Shown piece after piece: positions 11,376 to 19,861 of a stretch of DNA of 64,000 nt. Positions within the stretch are counted from its first letter, which is position 1, and every line of letters begins with the position of its first letter. The notes below the pieces were generated by a model. It ran no database searches. It was not told the origin of the DNA and saw only the letters and a program-made list of their open reading frames with translations. The stretch covers positions 6,407,816-6,471,815 of the forward strand of contig OY294052.1 in the NCBI GenBank assembly GCA_958510825.1, read 5' to 3'. The stretch is from Brachypterus glaber (Eukaryota; Arthropoda; Insecta; Coleoptera; Kateretidae). The position numbers and the translations under genes were made by a program.

Positions 11376-11681
11376 TTTAGCTTTTGGTTATACCTAATAG
11401 ATGGCGAAATCTCCTTGTCTTTAAACAGTTAAAAGTTTGCGAATAAAATAACTTAAAATTTTTGTTTATTTCTACGAACAACAATAAGAAATAATATTTA
11501 TTTATATGGTTTATACCGAGACTGATAATAGAAAATAACAACGAGCCACTTATTTAAATTATTATTTAGTTGAAATTTATAGTGAAGTTAGAAATCTGCA
11601 ACATTTCTGTAGAAGATCATTTAAAATGGTGAATTTTACGAGGTAATGTGTTATTTATTTATGCTTGTGAATAAAATTCTG

Positions 11682-11793
11682 TTCTAACCACATAAGAAAA
11701 TGACATTTCCAACTCTCGAGATGCTAATTTGGCCTAGGCTGCCAAATAACATCTCTCGAGTTGGAAATGTTTCATTTTCTTATTAGGTTAGAA
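11682..11793. repeat. 112-bp hairpin
   Basis: TTCTAACCACATAAGAAAAT and ATTTTCTTATTAGGTTAGAA, continued inward by CATTTCCAACTCTCGAGATG / CATCTCTCGAGTTGGAAATG, make about 45-bp arms around TTTGGCCTAGGCTGCCAAAT. It has no coding content. Confidence 0.8.
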
Positions 11794-11968
11794 ATGTGCA
11801 ATTTCATTCTCCCCTTTACGAAATATTAGTTTTCTATCTTGATAAAGCGAAAGTCAAAAATGCTAGGTGGTTGCTAGCTATGAAAAGATTTCGTGCCCTG
11901 AACAAAAAAGTAAAAAAAAACGCCAATAATAAATACATCAATACAGCAATATTTGAGGTTTCTTCAAT

Positions 11969-12307
11969 GGAGATTTCTCCCGTTAGATTAGACATGGACA
12001 AAAGTTCTACCCAAAAAGGATAGAACACATACATACACTCCTACTTCCACCCAACCAAACAAATTCTGTATTTGTTCTTTGTTGAACAAATACAATATTT
12101 GCTTGGCCGGGCGAAAAGTGTATCTTTATTAAAGAAATTACTGGCGCCATCTAAATTTTAGTAGAATTATCTTATTCTACAGATTCACATTAGCTATGTT
12201 CGTTCGTGCCGCTCACTATTTATTTGGTTGGCTGGAAAGTGTAGCACAAATGAGATAGAGATAGGGTAGACGTCTTTTGTTTCATAATTCTAGTTGTAGA
12301 GAGCTCC
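11969..12307 (-). mobile_element. Multi-hairpin MITE, copy 2, internally deleted
   Basis: Inverted relative to copy 1: GGAGATTTCTCCCGTTAG to GTTGTAGAGAGCTCC, AT on both sides. At 339 bp it is about 68 bp shorter than its siblings because one arm and the loop of the large hairpin are gone (CCGCTCAC runs directly into TATTTATTTGGTTGGCTGG near 12212-12220). Confidence 0.8.
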
Positions 12308-12671
12308 ATTGAAATCATTTTTTTCTCATATATTTTTTTAAATATTCGAAAATTATTACGGTGTTTGACAAATGACATAAGATATGGGTAATTCTCGAGT
12401 CACTCTATTTAGAAGCGGCTTTAGCTTTATCGATTATCTTTTTTTACAAATGTCGAGGGGAGAATACATTACCCGCTGCGAAAGCCCTTTCAGGGGCTCG
12501 CAGTTTTTGAATAGCCTCGGCTACGCCTCGGCATATCAAAAAAACACCTAGCACCTAAAAATAAACTTTCGCATCTGTTAATGTAAATAATTATTCCCTA
12601 CGCCTCCTAAGAAAGCCAAAAACTCCGCACAATTGGGGATCAAGAAAATATTCCGTTTGGACTTTCAAAAT
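12308..12671. other. Non-coding gap
   Basis: No gene. A GC-richer patch (12475-12535, with CTACGCCTCGGC) contains short imperfect repeats. No classified element. Confidence 0.4.
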
Positions 12672-12733
12672 GCCAAAAACATTGTAATAAATAAGAGACG
12701 CCTTAATTTCTGATCATTTATTAAAATAAATGC

Positions 12734-12775
12734 GATGCATTTCGGTTTTTAAAAAACCATCTTCGGGCATATAAC
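12734..12775 (-). ncRNA. Degenerate hammerhead-like motif at Penelope 3' end
   Basis: Minus strand: ATGC, CCGAAGA, stem TGGTTTTTTAAAAACC, GAAA, TGCATC, GCAT. This follows the hammerhead order (helix I strand, CUGANGA box, helix II, GAAA, short helix III with AUC, helix I strand): AUGC pairs with GCAU. Two departures are visible: C in place of the invariant U4 and an unpaired U before helix II, so self-cleavage is doubtful. Confidence 0.5.
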
Positions 12776-13224
12776 ATCTATAAAAAGTATAAAAGAAGCT
12801 TAAATAATAAGAAAAACTACAAAAAAAAAATATAAAAAGTGGAAAATTTGTGAAAATTGAGCTTACCTATCTAAAAGGGTTTAAACCCAAAACAAATAAA
12901 CACCAGTACAAAAAGATGATTTAAATGTAATCATCTTATTAATAATAACCATTAATTTAAATAAAAATAACACAATACGGGAAAACAAACGTTACATTAA
13001 TATTTTGAGGTTATATGTTAAGCGTTGTTTACAGTAAGACGTGTCGGTAAAATAACAAATTATAGCGTTAAGCGCTATTTACAGTAGGGCGTAAAACCAA
13101 CATGACGGTAAAATAATAAAAGTATAGAAAAATTAAAAGGAAGAAAATAAAGGATAAGTAAATAAAATAAAGTAAAATAACCTACATAAACGAAATAATA
13201 GATAAAATAATATATTTTTTTTTT

Positions 13225-13521
13225 TTAATCAATTAATAACGTAGTTAGCTGATTTTTGAAATATGGTTGCACTGTATTTAAACTGACATAATCTGGATTA
13301 GTGGAAAGTTTATATATTTCCAAGTTTTCTAGAAAATTCATAAAAAAACCTTTGTTGCAAATGTAAAGTAATTCAACATTAACATTTTGATCAAAAATGT
13401 GATTGCGCATGCGCAAGTGTTTGCCAAAAATTGATTTGTCGTTATTACACAATCTGCGAGACTTTAAATGTTCATTAACGCGAGTAATAATTTGTCTACC
13501 AGATTGGCCTACGTAAGCCAT
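13225..13521 (-). pseudogene. GIY-YIG endonuclease fragment of a Penelope-like element
   Basis: The 98-residue frame opens with AYVGQSGRQIITRVNEHLK, matching the YIG half of a GIY-YIG nuclease (Y-V-G-Q-x-G-R, then R-x-x-E-H). It continues with KHLRMRNH and a later ENLEIYKL containing a glutamate where the family has its metal-binding Glu, and ends with an Asn/Leu-rich tail. In Penelope-like elements this domain sits after the reverse transcriptase and nicks target DNA. Here translation starts abruptly at the YIG motif because the copy is truncated and joined to an inverted terminal fragment; the GIY motif and the RT are missing. It is a relic, not a functional gene. No other family fits as well. 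Confidence 0.75.
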
Positions 13522-13552
13522 ATTGCATTTATTTTAATAAATGATCAGAAAT

Positions 13553-13957
13553 GGAGATCTCTACAACTAGAATTATGAAACAAAAGACGACCACCCTATC
13601 TCTATCTCATTTGTGCTACACTTTCCAGCCAACCAAATAAATACTGTATTTGTTTTTCATACAACAAACAGTATTTATTTGGTTGGCCGGAAAGTGTAGC
13701 ATTGAGCGGTACGAACGAACATAGCTAATGTGAATCTGTAGAATAAGATAATTCTACTAAAATTTAGATGGCGCCAGTAATTTATTTAATAAAAATTAAA
13801 TTGTTACACTTTTCGCCAGGCCAAGTAAATATTGTATTTGTCAACAAAGAACAAATACAGAATTTGTTTGGTTGGGTGGAAGTGGGAGTGTATGTATGTC
13901 TTCTATCCTTTTTGGGTAGAACTTTTGTCCCTGTCTAATCTAATGGGAGAAATCGCC
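13553..13957 (+). mobile_element. Multi-hairpin MITE, copy 3, inside the Penelope-like copy
   Basis: 405 bp, GGAGATCTCTACAACTAG to GGGAGAAATCGCC. It splits the inverted terminal fragment of the Penelope-like element. The intact counterpart at 12680-12733 gives the target before insertion (GATCAGAAATTAAGGCG on the opposite strand reading), so only AT is duplicated on insertion. Confidence 0.85.
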
Positions 13958-14035
13958 ATTAAGGCGTCTCTTATTTATTACAATGACTATTTCTGAGACG
14001 AGAAAATTTACAAACTTTATAGCCAAAAACATTGT

Positions 14036-14271
14036 TACGTGTGTATTTTATATGTATGTTATCCCAATATTTGTCAAAGATAAACAATTATCTTATTAAA
14101 TATTATTTAAAATATATATTTTTTAGATGTAATTTATAAAATAAACATGCTGTAAGGTTGGTTAACCATATTTGTTTTGTTCGGATGTTTAAATATTATA
14201 AAAATTTAACATTTCCACTTTTTCTTATCTATTTTAATAAAAACAGTATTTTGGTTAGTATGGTTTTGAAT
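14036..14271. other. Non-coding gap
   Basis: AT-rich DNA; nothing recognised. Confidence 0.4.
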
Positions 14272-14521
14272 AATAGTTATTTGCGCTTCTAGTAGAGGTA
14301 AGTGAATTTTTATGTGTGAGTTCGTATTTTGTGGACCGAAGCGAAGCTGAGGTCCGTAAACACGACCGAAGACACAAAAAAAAACTTACCTACGAGTAGC
14401 GCATTACGTTTTTCTCACTACCAAGGACTTAAAATCGTATTTTATCAATAATATTTTTCACATTTATATGTGTGACAATTCAATCATTTTTTTATGGAAT
14501 CACTCTATAAAATTAAGAATA
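14272..14521 (+). repeat. GC-centred foldback repeat, copy 1 (pair with 56351)
   Basis: AATAGTTATTTG, CTAGTAGAGGTAAGTGAATT, then a stem with TTGTGGACC / GGTCCGTAAAC around GAAGCGAAGCTGA, then ACTTACCTACGAGTAGCGCA and GGAATCACTCTATAAAATTA. The same order recurs at 56351-56597. Non-coding; no transposon ends fixed. Confidence 0.75.
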
Positions 14522-14784
14522 GTAGTCTTGGGTCTAGGTAAGTGTCGGATACTTAGTGTTTACGGTAAATGGTTTTTTCTGTCTAGTTACGGTTTTGTTT
14601 GTATCGATTCTATTGATTTCATCTATCACTACTAAGTGTGCTTGATATAATACTTTCCATTACTGTTGGCTTTTTGATTAAGTAATGTCACCTAGGTGGT
14701 AGTGAGAAAAAAATATTTTATCCAATACATACAGATAATAAGACAATTACCAGCTTTATTTTAAATAGATAAACTCAATAATAA
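14522..14784. repeat. Gap containing an inverted match to 18.95 kb
   Basis: 14716-14784 (TCCAATACATACAGATAATA, ACCAGCTTTATTTTAAATAG, ATAAACTCAATAATAAC) is the reverse complement of 18951-19018, so it belongs to the repeat that is tandemly duplicated there. Nothing else recognised. Confidence 0.6.
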
Positions 14785-15210
14785 CAGGGAAAGAAATTAG
14801 TGGGCTCTGCGCTATACATTATAAGATATTTGGTAACAGTGGCAAATTATAGTGATTTAAGCTATAGATTATAAGGGACACAATAACTAATAATGTTAAA
14901 AATAAATTGGAAACGATTATATATATTACAGACACGATTATATTTATTACAGGCACTATTATAAATTTACAGAAATTTTATTATATTATAAAAATTATTA
15001 GCACGGACAATAATTAAATCTATTTAAGCTATAAATGCCATACTATTTGTTATATTTTATTATTCACTAAACAATTAAAGTATTTCATATAAATTTTTAC
15101 ACTGACTGCCATAATTGTAAGAGAAAGCCTTGTATTTATATAATAAGCGATTATAATTTGCTTGGTATGTGTGTTATAGCGCTCCTAGCTATAATTTTTT
15201 TTTTCCGTGT
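14785..15210 (+). mobile_element. Non-autonomous element, ACACGGAAA termini, copy 2
   Basis: Nearly base-for-base the same as 4471-4897 (start ACAGGGAAAG, end TTTTCCGTGT), with a handful of substitutions. The high identity suggests recent activity or conversion. Non-coding. Confidence 0.8.
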
Positions 15211-15387
15211 ATCATATTAAAATATCAGTTTACATTTAAACAATGGTTTTACGGTTTTACTAAATCTGATTACCATTTCATAATAATATATGTTATTTCA
15301 ATTATTTATATAACTAAATTTCTGCCTTACAATTGTTACAATTGCAAAACATCCACGTTTAAAAATGAATATCAAATATTCATTATT

Positions 15388-15412
15388 ATACTATTCACAG
15401 CGCCTGCGCTAG
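15388..15412. repeat. Imperfect palindrome TATTCACAGCG..CGCTAGAATA
   Basis: The 25-mer occurs here, inverted at 18598-18623, and in variant form at about 51391-51414. It lies at one end of the dispersed repeat into which the ribozyme array inserted, and is probably a terminal structure of that repeat. Confidence 0.6.
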
Positions 15413-15469
15413 AATAGTATTATGGTGTTTATTATTTCATCTATTTTCTAATCATCGTACAGAGTGATA

Positions 15470-15514
15470 TTGGAATACTGACAGTTTCGGGCTGCATGCC
15501 CTCTTCAGTACCAA
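15470..15514 (-). ncRNA. Hammerhead ribozyme 1
   Basis: Minus-strand order: UUGGUA (helix I), CUGAAGA, helix II GGGC-AUGCA-GCCC, GAAA, C-UGUCA-G forming a two-base-pair helix III with loop, then UA and the cleavage position before UUCCAA (helix I). All invariant residues are present (C3, U4, G5, A6, G8, A9, G12, A13, A14, A15.1, U16.1, H17 = A). Helix I has one U-U mismatch. The short helix III matches the Penelope/retrozyme subtype. Predicted cleavage lies between 15476 and 15475. Confidence 0.85.
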
Positions 15515-15805
15515 GAGTCAACTCTGCACGCTGATTAAGAAAACGTTTTAAGACTTTATTCGCAAAAGGAATATAGTCATTAGATTGATGTAGATTTGAG
15601 CGCCATCTATTGCTAGATGTAGACAACTGGTCATACCTCTCCTAGTCTGGAGACTTTGAATGGTAGCAAATTGAAGACTTGTGTGTCTCAAGCACTGAAG
15701 TACCACTAACGAGTGATTAGACGTAGAATTAGTAAGGACAGAAATTTTTAATTTTAAACAAAATTATAAAAATATTAATTTATTATTCCATCGTACAGAG
15801 TAATA

Positions 15806-15850
15806 TTGGAATACTGACAGTTTCGGACTGCATGCCCTCTTCAGTACCAA
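15806..15850 (-). ncRNA. Hammerhead ribozyme 2
   Basis: Exactly 336 bp from copy 1, same core. Helix II reads GGGC..GUCC: the C-to-U change gives a G-U wobble and keeps the pairing. Helix I and the GUA cleavage triplet are as in copy 1. Confidence 0.85.
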
Positions 15851-16160
15851 GAGTCAACTCTGCACGCTGATTAAGAAAACGTTTTAAGACTTTATTCGCA
15901 AAAGGAATATAGTCATTAGATTGATGTAGATTTGAGCGCCATCTATTGCTAGATGTAGACAACTGGTCATACCTCTAATAGTCTGGAGACTTTGAATGGT
16001 AGCAAATTGAAGACTTGTGTGTCTCAAGCACTGAAGTACCACTAACGCGTGATTAGACGTAGAATTAGTAAGGACAGAAATTTTTAATTTTAAACAAAAT
16101 TATAAAAATATTAATTTATTATTCCATCAGTCTATTTTCTAATCATCGTACAGAGTGATA

Positions 16161-16205
16161 TTGGTAGACTGACAGTTTCGGGCTGCTGGCCCTCTTCAGT
16201 ACCAA
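16161..16205 (-). ncRNA. Hammerhead ribozyme 3 (best paired)
   Basis: The core is identical. The helix I 3' strand is UACCAA, giving six perfect pairs with UUGGUA, and the cleavage triplet is GUC, the most efficient one known for this ribozyme class. The helix II loop changes (GGGC-CAGCA-GCCC) while the stem is kept. It lies 355 bp from copy 2 because the leader between them is 19 bp longer. Confidence 0.85.
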
Positions 16206-16290
16206 GAGTCAACTCTGATTGATGGAATAATAAATTAATATTTTTATAATTGTGTTTAAAATTAAAAATTTCTGTCCTTAGTATTATGGT

Positions 16291-16810
16291 AGTTTCGAAT
16301 TTTCCAAAATTTTCAAAAATCGTCCTAGACCAAAAATTCTTGGATACAAATTTGTTTTATAAAAAAATAAGACACTTTTTTTTAAATGTCCATCTGTCTG
16401 TCTGTCTGTCCGTCTGATGTCACGTTTTTTGTGGACACGATAACTCAAGAACAAATAATCCGTTCGATTTGAAAATTTCAGGAAAAATCAAGGTTTATGA
16501 GGGAAAGATCCCTATTGTTTTTAAAAGAAATCCCCCAAAAACAAAAAAGTTATAAGGGTTAAACTTTTTTAAAAAATGAAAGATTTCATATAAAAAAAAT
16601 CAAATTTTTTTCGTTTTTTGCAAAAAAAGTAAAGAATTTTTGATGATCAAAATTAGCGTTACGTAATACGTTCCCTTATTTAAAAAAAGTGTTATTTTTT
16701 TTGATTCGCAAAAAGGAAATAAAAAAAAATAAAAAATGTTTTAGTTTTTTTTTAACAATTTGGGAAAATACAGTATACCATTTACTGTGAATAGTATATA
16801 ATGGAATGCG
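16291..16810 (+). repeat. Dispersed TCCGTCTG-type repeat, copy 2 (target of the array)
   Basis: AGTTTCGAATTTTCCAAAAT, TTCTTGGATACAAATTTG, a (TCTG)n/TCCG tract, GTGGACACGATAACTCAAGA and GATCCCTATTGTTTTTAAAA. Its beginning is continuous with the sequence left of the ribozyme array, so the array sits inside this repeat. GCGTTACGTAATACGTTCCC at 16656-16675 is a stray end of the GGGAACGTT family. Confidence 0.65.
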
Positions 16811-17035
16811 TAGCATTGCATATCTTTATGGATTGTTTACTTTTAAAATATTGGGTTATAATAACTGAACTCATAACCTTTTTAATTATATTAAAAATAT
16901 ATTTGATAGCTTATACAACGATTGGAAAGATTAAACTAAGCATCATTACTTAAATGGAGTGGATAATTATTTGTATTGAATGAATAATAAATCTTAGCGT
17001 ATATAAACACTAAATCTAGCTTTTTGATTTTTGGG

Positions 17036-18070
17036 GTATAGGGCATGGATCTGACTAAAATTGTTATCTAACTTTGCTGTGACGTTTCGACGATGGATTT
17101 TCGTCGTTTTCGAACAGAGAATTAAAGCCAAAGATTAGTCAATGTCACTAACAGTAAACACTCACATAAAAAAACATTATTCAAACAAATAAATAACAGT
17201 TAAAAAATAAAATTAAGACTGTAGTTTTATATACGCAGCAACCGCAACTAGTAGGTAGGGCTTTGGATCTGACTAAAATTGTTATCTAATTTTGCTGGGA
17301 CGTTTCGACGATGGATTTTCGTCGTTTTCGAACAGAGAATTAAAGCCAAAGATTAGTCAATGTCACTAACAGTAAACACTCACATAAACAAAACATTATT
17401 TAAACAAATAAATAACAGTTAAAAAATAAAATTAAGACTGTAGTTTTATATACGCAGCAACCGCAACTAGTAGGTAGGGCTTTGGATCTGACTAAAATTG
17501 TTATCTAATTTTGCTGGGACGTTTCGACGATGGATTTTCGTTGTTTTCGAACAGAGAATTAAAGCCAAAGATTAGTCAATGTCACTAACAGTAAACACTC
17601 ACATAAACAAAACATTATTTAAACAAATAAATAACAGTTAAAAAATAAAATTAAGACAGTGTACTTTTCTATACGCAGCAACCGCAACTAGTAGGTAGGG
17701 CTTTGGATCTGACTAAAATTGTTAGGAAACGTTCAATTATCACATAACGCAAATTGTACCAAAATTCATACACTTCATACCCTGTTTCTGGCGTTATTAA
17801 AAGCTGTAGAAATTTCATGTTTTGGTTACCCCCTAATGGGGGGTGTGTTAGGAGGGGTAGCCAAAATATAAAATCTCTACAGTCTTTAATAACGCCGGAA
17901 CCGGGGTATGAAGTGTATGAATTTTGGTACAATTTGCGTTACGTGATACTTGAACGTTTCCTTATCTAATTTTGCTGTGACGTTTCGACGATGGATTTTC
18001 GTCTTTTTCGAACCGCAAATTAAAGCCAAAGATTAGTCATTGTCACTAACAGTAAACACTATTTAAACAA
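17036..18070. repeat. Tandem array, about 219-bp unit, interrupted
   Basis: GGATCTGACTAAAATTG begins at 17047, 17265, 17484 and 17705 (spacings 218, 219, 221), with a further partial unit after a MITE insertion (17962 onward). Each unit contains, on the minus strand, a hairpin (GACGA..TCGTC) followed by GAAACGUC, a motif common at Penelope-like 3' ends; the upstream CUGANGA box is not present. No reading frame. A second Penelope-associated or retrozyme-like tandem element is possible. Confidence 0.75.
17725..17961. mobile_element. Harbinger-like MITE, family GGGAACGTT, copy 2
   Basis: GGAAACGTTCAA..TTGAACGTTTCC, 237 bp, with TTA at 17722-17724 and 17962-17964. It interrupts the 219-bp array between AAAATTG and TTATCTAATTTT, so the neighbouring units give the exact empty site and prove the 3-bp duplication. 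Confidence 0.9.
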
Positions 18071-18689
18071 AAATCAAAAGGCTAAATTATACAAATCGGG
18101 CAAAAACTTTCAATTTAAATACTAATTCATTTATAATAACTGTACGAATTACTTAATTGGACTAATATCTACTTAACTCAGTAATTATTTACCTCCATGT
18201 ATTAGAAAAATAAATTTAAATGATCTATTTTATGTAAGCTTTAATGTTAAAATTAAAATCTAGTAGAAATCTAATATTTTTCAGATGTAAATTTAATCTG
18301 AATAATATTTAAATTAAATTACTGAATAAATTTTACATTAGAGTACGTATTTAATTTTATAATATCTGATCTAATATATGTTAACACATTGGAAATGTGC
18401 AATAATTAAATTTCTTTATCATTATCGCTTATCAGTCTTAAAACTAGTTTTTATTTGATTGGTTCTAAAAGCTTCACTTTTTGTTCATGTTTTGCGGGCG
18501 AAAAGTTCCTAGGTCCTAGGGCCAAAGAGGTTTTTTGACCAGCTAACTAAAACTTGTTATTTTAAAGCTTTTTTTTATTTTTTTTTATTATTATAATTAT
18601 TCTAGCGCAGGCGCTGTGAATAATATAATATCCATTGATTTTTTTAAAACTAAATTTTGAAAAAAATTAACAGACTACACTGAAAAAGA
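18071..18689. other. Non-coding gap
   Basis: AT-rich; at 18598-18623 lies the inverted partner of the 15388 palindrome. No gene. Confidence 0.45.
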
Positions 18690-19270
18690 ATAGTTATTTA
18701 TGGTACTAGTGGGTAAAATAACCCTTAAATTAACCTGCGAGGCGTCAGCCAAGCAGGTTAATTTTCGAGAGGGCAATATCGGTTTACCCATGAGTGCCAT
18801 ACAAGGTTTTATCCAATAAATAGCTTAGAAATTCATATTTTTATTAAAAATTTTAATGACATTTACAAGAAAATAATTTGACAAGTGACAGTTGAGTGGG
18901 TAAAATAAATAATTATCCACTCAATAAAGTAAAAGCCACGCGAGGGTTATTATTGAGTTTATCTATTTAAAATAAAGCTGGTAATTGACTCATTATCTGT
19001 ATGTAATGGATAATAGTTATTTATGGTACTAGTGGGTAAAGTAAGATATTGCCCATGAGAAAATTAACCTGCGAGGCGTCAGCCAAGCTGGTTAATTTTC
19101 GAGAGGGCAATATCGGTTTACCCATGAGTGCCATACAAGGTTTTATCCAAAAAATAGCTTAGGAATTCATATTTTTATTAAAAATTTTAATGACATTTAC
19201 AAGAAAATAATTTGACAAGTGACAGTTGAGTGGGTAAAATAAATAATTATCCACTCAATAAAGTATGTAT
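18690..19270. repeat. Direct duplication of a ~265-bp block
   Basis: ATAGTTATTTATGGTACTAG, TTAACCTGCGAGGCGTCAGC, GAGAGGGCAATATCGGTTTA and GAGTGGGTAAAATAAATAAT each occur twice, about 318 bp apart. The first copy has lost the short segment (GATATTGCCCATGAG) present in the second. 18951-19018 between them matches 14716-14784 inverted. Unclassified mobile repeat. Confidence 0.75.
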
Positions 19271-19850
19271 TGGTTAAAAATATTATTATATTATGCATTA
19301 GCCATGAGAGTACAAATGGCGTTTTTCGGTGTTATTATTAAAACCGGTAATAAAGTTGCCAATAAAAAACATAAAATAACTCAATTTTCGCAACAATTTA
19401 ACAATTTTTTTTACTTGTTATGTAAAAATAATTGTTATTTTAATTACTTAAATTGACCAATTAAAATTTGAATAAAATTTGAAAAAGGTTTTACCGTTAT
19501 TCTTCTAGAGTTTATTCAGTGAGAAGATTCAATAGTTTTTTCCCATATTTTATGGTACAATATTAATAATGTGAAACTGAATGATAATATAGTGTTTTTG
19601 TTACGTAAAATCCACTAATATTGTTGCAAATGTTGCAATTTCATGTTGCAAAAATAAAATTAACAGTATTTTTGGTAAAAGAGAATTCCGATTTTTTTTT
19701 AAATCTTGAATTCAAATATTGTTTAATAAACGGCCACTAGGGTGGAATAAATCCAGTGACTGGATTCCAGTCACTTTTTTGTTTTTAAATATAATTATGA
19801 TAATAAATTAATTTGCACTTGATTGATAATAAAAATATAATAATATAATA
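19271..19850. other. Non-coding gap
   Basis: AT-rich with no supported gene or repeat boundary; a 63-codon frame at 19265 is unremarkable. Confidence 0.4.
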
Positions 19851-19861
19851 TTTAGTCCCAA

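Larger units (their letters stand above)
12672..14035 (-). mobile_element. 5'-truncated Penelope-like element with 14-bp flanking repeats
   Basis: The 14-mer GCCAAAAACATTGT stands at 12672-12685 and again at 14022-14035, as expected for a TSD. Read on the minus strand, a GIY-YIG endonuclease tail (13521-13225) is followed by an AT-rich 3' region and a terminal hairpin motif at 12734-12766. The 3'-terminal about 54 bp (12680-12733) recurs inverted at the truncated 5' side (13525-13552 plus 13958-13985, split by a MITE). Such inverted 3'-end fragments at truncated 5' ends fit Penelope-like copies. The reverse transcriptase is absent. Confidence 0.75.
15415..16290 (-). mobile_element. Tandem hammerhead ribozyme array (candidate retrozyme)
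   Basis: Two complete units of a 336-bp sequence and a partial third are arranged head to tail, and the third is joined at 16217 to about 62 bp of inverted unit sequence. The whole is bracketed by the direct repeat TAGTATTATGGT (15415-15426 and 16279-16290), a plausible 12-bp TSD. Each unit carries a full minimal hammerhead motif on the minus strand (separate entries). There is no coding capacity. Tandem non-coding units with type I minimal hammerheads are the known layout of animal retrozymes, thought to move by circular RNA copies and Penelope-like reverse transcriptase; the assignment here is by structure only. Confidence 0.8.

Noticed and set aside
17036..18070. Hammerhead ribozyme in the 219-bp array
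   Set aside because: Helix II-like hairpin and GAAACGUC are present, but the CUGANGA box and helix I pairing are not.
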